A stretch of 64,000 nucleotides of DNA from Macrobrachium rosenbergii (GCF_040412425.1 NC_089743.1:81698471-81762470); one strand, 5' to 3'. Numbered from the stretch's first letter, positions 12,976 to 26,132 are shown. Numbers and translations are program-made. The notes: generated from the sequence alone by a model not told the origin.

Positions 12976-13596
12976 AAAATTGAAATAACTCCAAGTGTAC
13001 TACATAAACTATTATACTTTCTACTGTTGACAATACAGAAGTTTAATAAATCATCAAAATTAGAGGTAAGGCAATTAAGAACTAGAGTATTATACGAGCT
13101 AACGAGCTTGTTTCAATCCCACACAAAGTTCAGTAGCCATCAAAAAAAATTAAAAAATGTACATGAGGATGATTTTCTATCCACTGACCTTGTTCCCATC
13201 TCTAGTACTGACGTTTTAGATAACATTAATGCAGAACATACACCAAACAATAAGGTATTTGGTATATAAAATAGTTAGTCAAGGATAATATAAAAAATAT
13301 AAATTTATTTTTACACAAGGTGAGATGGTTAAGAGAAGCACGGAAACATGAATCTGAAAATGAGCATGCTGGAAAATGCGATGAAATATCGGGAGCGCCT
13401 GGGCGTGGGCGTGCGGGAAGGGGAGAAAGTAAAACACGCCGAGTTGATGATGGGCGTGATCTCGAAAAATCCCACTTTATAAAGAAAAATGACTGGAATG
13501 AGCGATGGCGCATTCTAATGGCCATCTCTCAAAAATCTCGAAAAAAAAATGCTATTAGAAAAAGGAAATGAGAAAGTGATGAATATGCCTTACATA

Positions 13597-13600
<4 letters not shown>
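12974..13600. other. unique stretch, no supported exon
   Basis: Frames at 13027-13269 (+), 13226-13525 (-) and 13320-13571 (+) overlap one another. The last two read the same GC-richer patch from both strands, and none has a recognisable domain. Confidence 0.45.

Positions 13601-13647
<47 letters not shown>
13601..13647. repeat. (CT)n microsatellite followed by (CAGT)n
   Basis: A 47-bp CT run, then three to four CAGT units at about 13660-13673. Confidence 0.95.
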
Positions 13648-13649
<2 letters not shown>

Positions 13650-13873
13650 ACAATCGCCGTCAGTCAGTCAGTCGTTAGGTAAGCGATACTGTCAGAATGT
13701 GTATTTATAAGGATTGAGGAGGGAAGGAGATATTTGTGTAGATAAGGAAGAAACGAGATAGGATATTGGCTGAAGGGATGATTAATAATACCATATTGCC
13801 ATGACGAAAAACATGAGAAAATTAGGCAAGGTAAAACTACGTACATGAGGGAGAAAGGAAGTGAAATCCTATG

Positions 13874-13939
13874 TAGAATAAAATAAAGAATAATCTAGAA
13901 TAAAATAAAGAATAATCTAGAATAAAATAAAGAATAATC
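13874..13939 (+). repeat. 22-bp minisatellite, 3 perfect copies
   Basis: The unit TAGAATAAAATAAAGAATAA plus TC repeats three times without mismatch (13874, 13896, 13918). Confidence 0.96.
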
Positions 13940-14072
13940 TACAGACAACTCCTAAGATATATAGTTTATAATTTTCCATCTACTAATAGCAGATATAAAA
14001 AAAAAATTTATAAGGGTAAGTAAAACTAACAGATTTCACTGGTTTTCAATATTCAATATTATAATTTTCACA

Positions 14073-14161
14073 AACCTAGGGAGTCAAAATATACAATCTA
14101 AAACCTAGAGAGTCAAAATATACAATCTAAAACCCAGGGAGTCAAAATTTATACAATCTAA
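14073..14161 (+). repeat. 29-bp minisatellite, 3 copies
   Basis: The unit AACCTAGGGAGTCAAAATAT plus ACAATCTAA repeats at 14073, 14102 and 14131. Copies differ at one to three positions, and the third has one inserted base. Confidence 0.95.
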
Positions 14162-14460
14162 TAATAGCACAGCACATGCCCAACAACAGCCACAACATTG
14201 GAAACCCTAATAATATCAAGGTGACCCCCAAACTTTCTTCGTAAATTTCTGCTGCACCGTTTTGAAAAGTACAAGAGTTTGTTGGACGAACCTTACTTTT
14301 CATGTTATAGTCATGCAGTCTGTCCGAATTCAAAAACAACTTAAAAAACCAAAAAGGTTATTTCTTTTAAAAACATACATGAACAAATATGTATGCGCAC
14401 GGAGATATTTACATCAGTTCTACACTTTTACATATCGCTAATATCTCTCCCTCTCACTTT

Positions 14461-14483
14461 ATCAGGCCCCTCTCATCCACTTG

Positions 14484-14536
<53 letters not shown>

Positions 14537-14554
14537 CAGGCCCCTCTCATCCAG
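14461..14554 (+). repeat. (CT)n microsatellite bracketed by a 19-bp direct repeat
   Basis: ATCAGGCCCCTCTCATCCA occurs at 14461-14479 and again at 14536-14554, on either side of a 49-bp CT run (14485-14533). Confidence 0.92.
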
Positions 14555-16359
14555 TCGCTGACACCTAATGGCAAAATCAAGTCATCCATGGAGGGGAGCT
14601 GTTAAAGCGAGGGAGAGCAACAAATTCTGAGCCTCGCTCCTGAACAAAAGAAAACGGGAACTTCCACGCCTTTGCATGGACTAGTTTATGCATAACTGCT
14701 CAGTCTTTAAAATTCATTGTGCCAAGACAATTATTTGGAGATGCCGGAGTTTTTATTGTCATCTATAGTATCGGTACACGCATGAGAATGCTTGGAATGA
14801 CCTAGGACGTTTTAGGTTAATTTTATGGAACTTTGGAGGTCAAACCTAAGCCTCGAAAAATCAAAGGATAAACATTAGCTTACCTTACTAATAAAAAAAA
14901 GATTATGATATGACACAGGAATTTAAAAGAACATAAAGCACTGGACTATATCCTACAGATGGCCTTTTAAGTAGCTGTGTTGAGGAGAATTATTTTGATG
15001 CTGGGAAGATTCACTCAGGAGTGAAACCTGGTAATGGAAAGTTTAACTCAAGAGAAGCCTGGGTATGTGAAGATCGACTTACAATGAAGAAATGATACTC
15101 CGAAGAAAAGGTACTACGACAATCAAAATCAAATGTACTGAGAAACCTGTTGCTAAAAAGCTGACTTCTAACCTGGCACTACACAGATGCACGTGAATGG
15201 AAAAATAATCCCAAGGCAGTAAGGGGACCACAGCATAATCTTAAGAGCCAAAATCTTTGACCTTTAAGTTCTGAGGAAGTCCGAACATGCAAGGTTGCTT
15301 TTGTTGGACTTGGTACATCAATTATGAGGAAACACTTGAATATTCATGATTAATTACCATTCAAATATTCTGAGAAAAAAATGAACGTTGAAAGATAATA
15401 TAAAACATTTGCCTTACAAACAGAAATCTGAAGGAAGATTCTTGTAAACCAGTATCTATGGATAACAATGAGCATAAAAATAACAGAAGTGAAATTCGAA
15501 GTTCTCTGATTTTTAAAACGGATAATAATTTTTAATTGCTCAAAAGGTCAAAATAAATACATAGAAGAATTTAAAATCAGTTTTAGCAGCAAGCAGAACA
15601 ATATCTTGAATTGTTCAGCCTGCACAAGCTATATTAAATTATTTGCAGCAATCACATCATTATTATAAACCTAAAACATATATACTCATTGTTTTTTATT
15701 TCTCCATATAATTTTTCATAAAACTTATTCACAAAGGTACAGTACAAGGACCATAAAAATAAACGAAACCAAAAATTCCATAAAAGGTATTCATACAAAG
15801 AACAAAACCAATATAAAACATTACCAAAAATAAAAACTGAAAATTAAAATTAGAAAGGTGACGATAAAATCTATTGGGCTCATTGATGCTTATGAGTCCA
15901 TCAGGTTTATTTGAAGGCAAAGCAAAATTTTTAAACATTTCTTTACTGCCAATCATCTAATAAATATGAGAGTACTTGTCTCCTTATCTGATACTCTGGA
16001 AACAAAATAATTAATTTTTTGGGTGAAAATCACATAATCACAGATTCTACAAAAACAGCCAATTTATTGTATCGCCGGAAAATATTACACTGTTCAAAAT
16101 ACTCGTATTTAATAACAGCTGACAGTGAGTCATCCATTTCCAGTATAAATCAATCTCTCTCTCTCTCTCTCGGAGTATTATATGATTTATACAGAACAAT
16201 AACAATCGCCATCGACAATAAAACTTTATTATTATTATTATCATTATTATTATTATTACTCTATCAATGATGATATTTCAAACCTACTCAACGATGACGC
16301 TTTAACAACAACGCATATTTTGTTACAATACTTCTTTTTAGCCTTAAAAATACCATAAA
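14555..16359. other. AT-rich unique stretch
   Basis: Only a short CT run (16156-16170) and a TTATTA run (about 16225-16258) stand out. No gene is supported; the 75-codon minus frame at 15729-15956 has no domain. Confidence 0.5.
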
Positions 16360-17160
16360 AGCAACCTAATAGCCATTAAAGTCGTTCGCTAGCGTTAGGG
16401 ATTTCAAAGCTGCAACCGAAGAGGAGAAGGAACAGGAGTTGCCTACAAACAATTCAGGAGAACACAACAAGTTACTGAAATACACATTTTTCCCTGAGAA
16501 AGCCGACGGGATAGGCAACTCGACGCCTTTATCTAGCCGAGCTCCGATGATAAAAAAGGACAGAAAACAGGATGAAGGACAAAAAAGCGGATCCTAGAGA
16601 GCTTTTACCATTCGGCCTCGTCGCGTCGGCAAACCGACGACAGTCCCAGCGACCCCACCGTGTGCCAGTGTCTTTCCCAGTCGATTTCTCATTTTACATG
16701 GCGATCACGCACATGGCCCGGCGGAGTTGCCACATACTCCGTTCAAAACCAGCGTTCACCTTTCCTTTCTCGTCATCTACGTAGGGGAACAACGGCCCAA
16801 AACCCGGGTGTATTCCTAAACAGAGTGGCTATTATTTAAAAGGAAAACTGAAGCCCTTAGCGCCCGATTCTCCAGGATGAAATTCGAAAGCGTGACATTT
16901 ATGCAATGTTTTCCCCTTCCCGTCTACTCCTGACATCTAGTGCCGCTTATCGGTACTACTTTTCATGGAGTTCGTCAAATTACCTTTTCGGTGTCGAACT
17001 CCGATTAATTACAACGCGATGTCGTAAATAAACGTACTACTATTTAAAACGCGGCCGAGCAAAACTGCAGCTCCAATGTTGTTCACTGAGGCAAGGGAAA
17101 AGTTCTGCAACCTGTGTGCGTGCATGCATGCAAACTAGCGCGAACGTGAGCCAGCATAAT
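16360..17160. other. GC-balanced, repeat-free block
   Basis: Base composition is clearly more balanced than the surroundings, with many CpG dinucleotides and no microsatellite. The 70-codon frame at 16572-16784 lies here without a recognisable domain. It could be regulatory DNA or a non-coding exon, but the sequence alone does not show which. Confidence 0.35.
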
Positions 17161-17329
17161 ATATAATACGCCTATAATGAGGAACAAACCAAATGAAATT
17201 TATGAAATCAATCGCTACATCAATGACTTTCTTGAAACTGAAAATTTATGACACTAGATATTAAAACTAAATTTATGGATGGGAAATGATATTGCAAATG
17301 ACCTCCTAATCATCAGTCGTGTATACATA

Positions 17330-18998
<1,669 letters not shown>

Positions 18999-19062
<64 letters not shown>
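18999..19062. repeat. (GA)n microsatellite
   Basis: An uninterrupted 64-bp GA tract. Confidence 0.98.
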
Positions 19063-19065
<3 letters not shown>

Positions 19066-19580
19066 TTGAACACCACTTTAAAATGAAAGAATGAAATGAT
19101 AATCTGACGTGCAAGAATCACCAAAGCCTCATCACCATCTGTAGTTAGACTTGTAGCGGTTGAACCAGCAGCAGTAACAGACGCATCCAACCCTTATAAG
19201 TCGGCCAATTCCCAATGGCAATAATTTGTTTTATTCATACAATCTACCCTTAATGCCCCTCTTGTGAGTCATAACACAAATCACAAGTATAAACTCCGCT
19301 TTCCACAACATCCCCTCGAAAGGATTTTTATTTTTTTTTCAACAAATCTCATCACAGGAAGGGAATCCGGAGCTTTCACGACTACTGACTCTGTTATAAA
19401 GGGCGATTTAGGAGTTTGAAAGGAGATTTGGCAAATTTATGTGCGAATTTGCAATGAATATTTCAAAGGATCTGTAAAGGGTTCAGCACTCGACGATGCG
19501 TATGTTCATATGAGAAACAAGAAAGACAGCAACAAGCTCAATAATGACTAAAATATAAACACCCAAGACTTGATAACTGA

Positions 19581-19615
19581 TGTATGTATGTATGTATGTA
19601 CTGTGTGTATATATG

Positions 19616-19696
<81 letters not shown>

Positions 19697-19767
19697 ACGT
19701 AAGGGTAGTACCTTCTCTACGCATTCTTATAAAGGTGAAAATGTATGTATGTATATATGTATGTATG

Positions 19768-19858
<91 letters not shown>

Positions 19859-19904
19859 ACGTAAGGGTAGTACCTTATCTACGCATTCTTATAAAGGTGA
19901 AAAT
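19581..19904 (+). repeat. 162-bp tandem duplication enclosing (GTAT)n-(TA)n arrays
   Basis: A 51-bp unique piece starting TTGGAACGTAAGGGTAGTAC occurs at 19692-19742 and 19854-19904 with a single difference (C at 19715, A at 19877). Each copy is preceded by GTAT words and a long TA run, so unit plus array was duplicated together. Confidence 0.93.
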
Positions 19905-19954
19905 AAGCTATCTTAACAGTATAAACATGCCCATGTGAAATTAATTACCAATTT

Positions 19955-20080
19955 AACATTGGTTAGCTGAGCGGCCCTGGCAGAAGCATTTAACAGTTTG
20001 AATTCCCTGTGGGTGTAAGTTATCCCCGAGGCGCAGTGAATTCGATATTAAACTATATTTGTGGGTTAATATTTGCGAAT
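19955..20080 (+). mobile_element. second SINE-like element with tRNA-type head
   Basis: An A box-like TAGCTGAGCGG (19964-19974) and a B box-like GTTTGAATTCC (19996-20006) are spaced as in tRNA-derived SINEs. The body continues GGGTGTAAGTTATCCCCGAG and GCGCAGTGAATTCGAT. The B box departs from consensus. This is a different family from the element at 5294. The 3' limit is uncertain. Confidence 0.6.
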
Positions 20081-20149
20081 ATAAAAAAGTCATGTGTGTA
20101 TAGGTGACGAACTCTCCTGTCTGTCTCTTTATTTACACGAACACACAAA

Positions 20150-20173
20150 CATATATGTATATATATATATATA

Positions 20174-20242
<69 letters not shown>
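20150..20242. repeat. (TA)n microsatellite
   Basis: A TA array with one AG interruption near 20173. Confidence 0.97.
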
Positions 20243-20244
<2 letters not shown>

Positions 20245-20528
20245 CATTATAATATATCAGCTAACTCGACATACACATGACAGAATCTATATTCTCTACT
20301 TCACTTAATCATTTTTCACGTCCAACAGGGCAAGGATATTTTTCTATAAGCTGAACTCACGTATTGATTACGAAAGATGCAAATAGTTAACTTAACAAAT
20401 CACCAAATTAACCAAAGAATTTTTAAATGTTAGGTTACATTTTATTTGCTACTTGATCGAATAGATAAAATCTACATTTTTTTAAAAAAGGCTACTAAAA
20501 ATTTTTCTTCAGATCAGAGACAATCTAA

Positions 20529-20531
<3 letters not shown>

Positions 20532-20580
<49 letters not shown>
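20532..20580. repeat. (CT)n microsatellite
   Basis: A 49-bp CT tract, followed at 20613-20645 by an interrupted CT-rich stretch. Confidence 0.97.
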
Positions 20581-20581
<1 letters not shown>

Positions 20582-20899
20582 AGACAAAGACACATGAGCA
20601 AAACTCCAAATTATCTCTCTCTTTCTCATTCTCTTCCTCTCTTTGTTTTACTACTGACTGTGGCAGAAATACCTAAGAATACCTAAAATAACTTATCCGG
20701 AAAGTATATAAACATACATTCTGTAAATAAAGGCACATGCAAAATATAGGTATGCTGAATACAAACCACAGCTCAGGCGGTAATGTTCTCTACATCCGGT
20801 CACTAATCAACACTCGCCCAAAAGTTATGTACACCCGCCATCTCCGCACATACACAAAACCATACAAAATCATAATATAAATACACATATAAACACATG

Positions 20900-20917
20900 C
20901 CCATATATATATATACG

Positions 20918-21015
<98 letters not shown>

Positions 21016-21075
21016 CGTATACACACATATATACAGTATATATATATATATAGACTACACACATATAGATATAGT
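20900..21075. repeat. compound (TA)n array
   Basis: Interrupted TA runs with ACGTATATA words, and a core TA run of about 70 bp (20930-20998). Four overlapping Tyr-Ile frames across it are artefacts. Confidence 0.96.
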
Positions 21076-21293
21076 GTGTGTTTTTCAATCGATTTGCTTT
21101 ATTTATTCTCAATTAATACATCACAACATACATGTAAGTACCTTGTGCAATCATGACTGTAATACAACGTGCGATCTTTACGACTTATATCCACTGACAT
21201 CATTTAACCTTAAAATACGTTACAGCTTTCCTCTTAGCCATAATTTATCTTAACGCAGAGGGTTTTTTTTTTTTGCTTATATAGAGCGTCTCT

Positions 21294-21296
<3 letters not shown>

Positions 21297-21344
<48 letters not shown>
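21297..21344. repeat. (CT)n microsatellite
   Basis: A 48-bp CT tract. Confidence 0.97.
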
Positions 21345-21350
<6 letters not shown>

Positions 21351-21598
21351 TCTTCTCAATTTCCCTTACGTCTCACCTACAGAAAATGCCACAATCACCA
21401 TCCCCATTTCCCCTATATTTTCCGCTGCCTGATCCTGAGCAACTCAGATAAGGTACTAAACATGAATATTAAAACAGCAGAGTAAAAAGAAGAGAAAAAA
21501 AAAAAAAATCTTTAGTCATTGGCCTCTGGGCGTAACAGGATATAAGCTTGATACGGTCTAAGAGGGGACGTGAAGGGGACTAAGGTGGGATCATGACT

Positions 21599-21664
21599 GG
21601 GTGGGTGGAGGAGGGAGGGGAGGGAGGGGGAAAGGGGGAATGGCTCTAAAGGATGGGGGTGGGA
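21599..21664 (+). other. G-quadruplex-prone G-rich stretch
   Basis: At least six G-runs of three or more within about 40 bp (GGGTGGGTGGAGGAGGGAGG, then GGAGGGAGGGGG), followed by a further G-run cluster to about 21664. Confidence 0.8.
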
Positions 21665-21753
21665 GGAAGAATAACGACGATATAAGATGAAAAAAGTACT
21701 TTACATAAAAGTAGGATGTGATGTAGGGAAAAAAAAACGTCAAGGCTCTAAAG

Positions 21754-21755
<2 letters not shown>

Positions 21756-21818
<63 letters not shown>
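21756..21818. repeat. (GA)n microsatellite
   Basis: A 63-bp GA tract. Confidence 0.98.
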
Positions 21819-21819
<1 letters not shown>

Positions 21820-21939
21820 AGAGTATATAACACCCCTTGGAGGTGTAAATAAGGGGAGACTCCAGTGTAGTGTCTCCCAGGAAGCAATATATATTACTTT
21901 ACCATTGCGTGTAAGCCGCAACAAGAACACGGGCAAGGG

Positions 21940-22032
<93 letters not shown>
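21940..22032. repeat. compound (TG)n-(AG)n microsatellite
   Basis: A TG run of 38 bp changes directly to an AG run of about 54 bp at 21978. Confidence 0.98.
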
Positions 22033-22033
<1 letters not shown>

Positions 22034-22975
22034 AGACTTTTAAAACACAATTTGAACTCACACGTCATTAAAACTCCGTTTATGTGGAACAATAAACTTT
22101 AACTGAGCAACACCTTGAAAAAAAATTCTTAAATAGAGCTACTACCACAAAAATTTAATGATTATATTTACTACAGCCGAAGACTACATATCCACTGTGA
22201 TCATGATATTTATCAATGAGACGAACAATATTGTATTTGTATACTGAAAAAAATTACGTCTACTTCTCATTATAACAGTTTCACAACTTTATGGTCACTT
22301 GGGGTTTCAGAAAGAAAATATTGGTTAACGATTTGATTTCTTAAAGAATGAAACAGGCAAAAAACGTGGTTAACATTCACGCAGTTATACAAAGCCCACA
22401 TGCATTACAAGTAAACTTACCTTTCACGGCTACTGTCTTCGAGGTTTAGTTTTGGAATCACGTATGTGATAACCATGGCGTAGCAATAACAAAATTCGCA
22501 AATAAAAAAGTTAGCAACGCACCAGCTGTTGTCACTTATTTCTGTTACACTTTCATTTATGCGGTCACAGAATAAAAGACATTTCAATAATGCTCATCAA
22601 GACGCTTAATCAAGTCACATTTCCTTTCAAATCTGTTATCAGCTATTTCATTATAATAATTAATCTTGGTGTGTAAAATGTATCCTGGCCTACAGGCATC
22701 CTGTAATACAAAAAAACACAAATAAAAAATAAAATGAATTTACATCAGTCTTTCACCAAACAAAGGTCAAAACGATGATATTATAACAGATAAATGCCCC
22801 ATACCACATGTGAAATACATTGCAAGGTAGGAAACTTAAAAAAAGGAAAACAGACACAGATATTATATACGTTAAAAGCACATAATATGTGTGCAAAAAT
22901 ATATCAAATTACAAAAAATAGCAGATGACATTTTTACACAATTCACAGAGCACAAACGCTTACATTAAAATATCA
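22033..22975. other. AT-rich unique stretch
   Basis: No gene or recognised repeat. Confidence 0.5.
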
Positions 22976-23115
22976 ATTAAATACATAAAAGATGAAAAAT
23001 CTTTAATCTAAACATATATCAAAATAAGAACAGAATCCGAATGAATTAAATACATAACAGATGAAAAATCTTGAATCTAAACATACTGTATATCAAAATA
23101 AGAATAAAATCCGAA
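22976..23115 (+). repeat. about 69-bp tandem duplication, 2 copies
   Basis: Copies begin ATTAAATACATAA at 22976 and 23045 and continue through AGATGAAAAATCTT and ATCAAAATAAGAA. They differ at several positions, and the second has a small insertion (CTGT). Confidence 0.9.
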
Positions 23116-23348
23116 TAACTAAAAGCGAATAACGGTGACAAAAGGTCCCTAAACAGCACACAAAGGGCAAATTGCACTATGACTCGAGAAACGTTCAGTT
23201 CCGAAGGTGACACCAATTCAGACAATCATCTCTTCTTCTTCCAGTTGATGCGCGTAGTCCTGACACAAACGCCCCCCGAGACGACTACTAAAGACACTGT
23301 GGACCACGACACAATGGGGGGGACACGTTTGGAGGTCGTATAGATGGC

Positions 23349-23352
<4 letters not shown>

Positions 23353-23414
<62 letters not shown>
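23353..23414. repeat. (GA)n microsatellite
   Basis: A 62-bp GA tract. Confidence 0.98.
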
Positions 23415-23418
<4 letters not shown>

Positions 23419-23655
23419 CGCTGACGGGTGATGTTCCTTTCTTTAGTAAACCTTACAATGGACTTTCGAACGACTACCGCAAAACACAAATAAACTGATC
23501 TGATAGTGGCCTTGTAATCACAAGCCTGCAAAAATAATTTTATTATCAAAATTATGCAAAAAAAAAAAAGATAAAAACTCAGAAAGATGTAAAAAGAACT
23601 GACATCGCTTTGGGATGAGTTTAAAGGCTAATTCAGGGGTATAATTTAACCGTGC

Positions 23656-23657
<2 letters not shown>

Positions 23658-23731
<74 letters not shown>
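23658..23731. repeat. (CT)n microsatellite
   Basis: A 74-bp CT tract. Confidence 0.98.
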
Positions 23732-23732
<1 letters not shown>

Positions 23733-23999
23733 GCCTTCAGAATCTCCCCTAAATTCCCATATAACAAAGCCTATCATCCCTATTCTCCTCGGGAAATAAT
23801 AGACGTCCCGATGACCTCATTTTTTATAATACTTCTTGAATAAGTTCTTTATTCTCACGTACCTTCACCATGGTCTTTGTCCTGTGTTTGTGCATGCAAG
23901 CTATGTTTTAAGTATACGCGAGCTTGTAAAAACTCTTCTATGCAAAAGAAACTACATTGCTCATCACCTGCATACATTCACAATATTTTTGGCCAGCTC

Positions 24000-24026
24000 A
24001 AAAAAAAAAAAAAAAAAAAAAAAAAA
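24000..24026 (+). repeat. 27-bp poly(A) run
   Basis: Uninterrupted A-run. It is not preceded by a recognisable SINE or LINE 3' end, so retroposition is not demonstrated. The 175-codon frame 23836-24363 crosses it as poly-Lys. Confidence 0.9.
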
Positions 24027-24513
24027 GATACTGATAACAAGTCAACTTTCCCCACCACGTTCCAAAACAAAGAAACCCACGACGCTTTGCGCAGGAAAGA
24101 AAAAACGACAGCGAAGACAGGAAGACAGAAAGAAAAGTAACACCGAATTCCCAGGCGAACGAAGAATGCAGGAAAATTTCCCCGCCAGTGGTCAGAGGGT
24201 CTTGAGGAAACCTGCCAGCATTTCTTTATTAGATCATAGGGGCAAATCCCCCGAGTTTTTCTACTCCTCGTTTATCATTGGGGAGAGAAACAGAAGTTTT
24301 CTTTTTTTCTTACAACTGAGCGGCACTCAGGTGAAAACATATTCTACGGGGTTACATAAATAACGTTCTCCTTTTATTGAGGCTGAAATAAGGTTTCAAA
24401 AAAACTGAGACAGTGCAGATCAGGAATAAGGCTTCATCTTATCTTCTTCCATTTTTCTTCCAAGAAGTCAATCAAGAGATTGGAGCCAAGGGAAAGGAGG
24501 CTGGCGGACTGCT

Positions 24514-24555
24514 GGGGGAGGGAAGGGGAGGAGAGGGGGAGGGGAATGGGAGGAT
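24514..24555 (+). other. G-quadruplex-prone G-rich stretch
   Basis: Several G-runs of three to five (GGGGGAGGGAAGGGG, GGGGGAGGGG, GGG) within 42 bp on the + strand. Confidence 0.75.
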
Positions 24556-24832
24556 GGAGAGAATTACTCAAAGGATTTAAAGAGCAAATCCCTAAAAAGG
24601 GGGCGAAAACTCCCATCTTAGACATTCACAAACCTGTATCCGCCTTTTCTTTCTTTCTTTTTTGTTCCTTTTTGCTCATGGTGGACTGTGTTTGCATACA
24701 ATCATTTAGGGATTTGGGCTCAGAATAAAATAATGAAATGGCTACAGATACGGGCACGTATCCTATGTTGCAGATTCCGCAGGTACGGGAACTGTACCTC
24801 AAGACTCTTGATTCTACGGCACGGGCCATTAG

Positions 24833-24850
24833 CCAATCAGCGCATGCGCA
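24833..24850 (+). promoter_or_regulatory. promoter-like CCAAT box plus NRF1-like site
   Basis: CCAATCA (24833-24839) is followed at once by GCGCATGCGCA (24840-24850), which matches the core of the animal NRF1 palindrome. The first ATG with an extended frame is 50 bp downstream. Confidence 0.4.
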
Positions 24851-24899
24851 GTATTAGGTAAACAAACAATGCACGCTTTCACTGTGTACCTCTTCACTA

Positions 24900-25076
24900 A
24901 TGGCCAAGGTGTCTACGAAGCTAGAACCTTTAGGCGAAAGTCAGCAGTCAAAAGAATATGAAGATACTAATTCAGTCAAGGTCCACGAGACAACCTCACG
25001 TTCAGTAGATAAACATTGTCAACGCAGTCCAAGACACAACTTAATTTATCTAACAACAAGGACTTGGTGTGTGTGA
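24900..25076 (+). CDS. 58-residue ORF of unknown function, possible first-exon remnant
   Basis: ATG at 24900 lies 50 bp downstream of the CCAAT/NRF1-like signature and is followed by 58 sense codons and TGA at 25074-25076. The product starts MAKVSTKLEPLGES and is hydrophilic and rich in Ser, Lys and Glu. I see no domain. Its position inside the inverted-repeat segment suggests the remnant 5' exon of a lost transposase, but chance is a serious alternative at this length. Confidence 0.2.
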   Translation: MAKVSTKLEPLGESQQSKEYEDTNSVKVHETTSRSVDKHCQRSPRHNLIYLTTRTWCV

Positions 25077-26132
25077 AGTTCATGTTGCATGTATAAACGG
25101 TTGCATACATGTACTGGTTGTAATAGTGTTTATGAATAATGTGATGTATGGGTAAAATTTCGTAATGGATATGCTGAGTGACCCATTGCTGATTGAAGCT
25201 GATGATAAAAGAAATATGTGAAGGAAAAGTAAAGTGATGATTATTAGTTATTAGTAAGGGTTAGGCAAGTTGAAATTGGTAGTTGTGTTTATTTGTTTTG
25301 TTGATTACAGTGAAATAATAAAAAAATTAGTTATAATTTAGCAGTTTTCTTAGTCTTTTAATTATTCTACATCAAAGAAATCGCTCATGACAAATATTGC
25401 AAAGCTCAATTTGATTTTGAACATGGAATTTAATTTAACCTTTATAAAAATCAGTAATTTTTTTTTATGTTATGCAATTCTTTGTGATAAAAGTATTATA
25501 AGACATATTTTTTCATAACTCTTTAACATATAAAGTAACACGAGTTTGGGAAATGGCATCCAAGTTAAGAATCATTCTAGGACATTGCATAGTAGATACC
25601 CTGTGAACGTATCTCTTATTAACCGGATACAAATACGGACTGCAAACCGTATCATTAACTCCACAGATGGAGATACGGATCCAACCCCTATCTCTGTAAG
25701 TCCGCAGATAAAATTACGGGTGACGTATGTCAGAATTGCATTGTCTAATCAGCTGTAAGTAGATGTACAGTGACTATGGGCGAGACTAACTTGTTAAAGA
25801 TGATAATAAATCTTAATATCTTATGTATGAACCGTACAATACAAGTGCTGTATCACTGCCTTATCATGTGCTGAGGAGCGCGTATCAAGGCCGTATGGTA
25901 CTGTTGACTGTACCACTAGCAACATGGTGCAGGTATAAGGGGTCCGTATTAGCAGTTAAGAGAAGTTAGGAACACGGGTAGCGGTACGTATCTCTTGAAT
26001 TCATTCTAGGTGCATGAGTCCATATTTGTAGCCACAGCCAAAAAATAAACACAGTCTATTTGGGATTCTACACAAGAAAGATCACTCCAAATTCCTTTGC
26101 ACGAGTGACCTTCAGAAAATGACATCAGGTAT

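Larger units (their letters stand above)
24739..26034. mobile_element. candidate DNA transposon bounded by a short inverted repeat
   Basis: TGGCTACAGATACGG (24739-24753) is mirrored at 26020-26034 as CCATATTTGTAGCCA, with 13 of 15 positions complementary. The motif GATACG or its complement CGTATC recurs near both ends: 24747-24762 as a perfect GATACG-GGCA-CGTATC palindrome, 25608, about 25632-25680, 25881 and about 25987. A CCAAT/NRF1-like signature and a 58-codon ORF sit inside the left end. No target-site duplication is evident and no transposase is present, so if it is a transposon it is non-autonomous. Confidence 0.45.

Noticed and set aside
13874..14161. CRISPR-like array of short repeats
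   Set aside because: Units are directly adjacent with no unique spacers, in a eukaryotic setting: minisatellites.
24000..24026. Poly(A) tail of a processed retrocopy
   Set aside because: No recognisable cDNA or polyadenylation signal precedes it and no flanking duplication was found.
23836..24363. 175-codon frame with poly-Lys
   Set aside because: It is held open by a 27-bp A-run, which is also open in a second frame (23877-24140).
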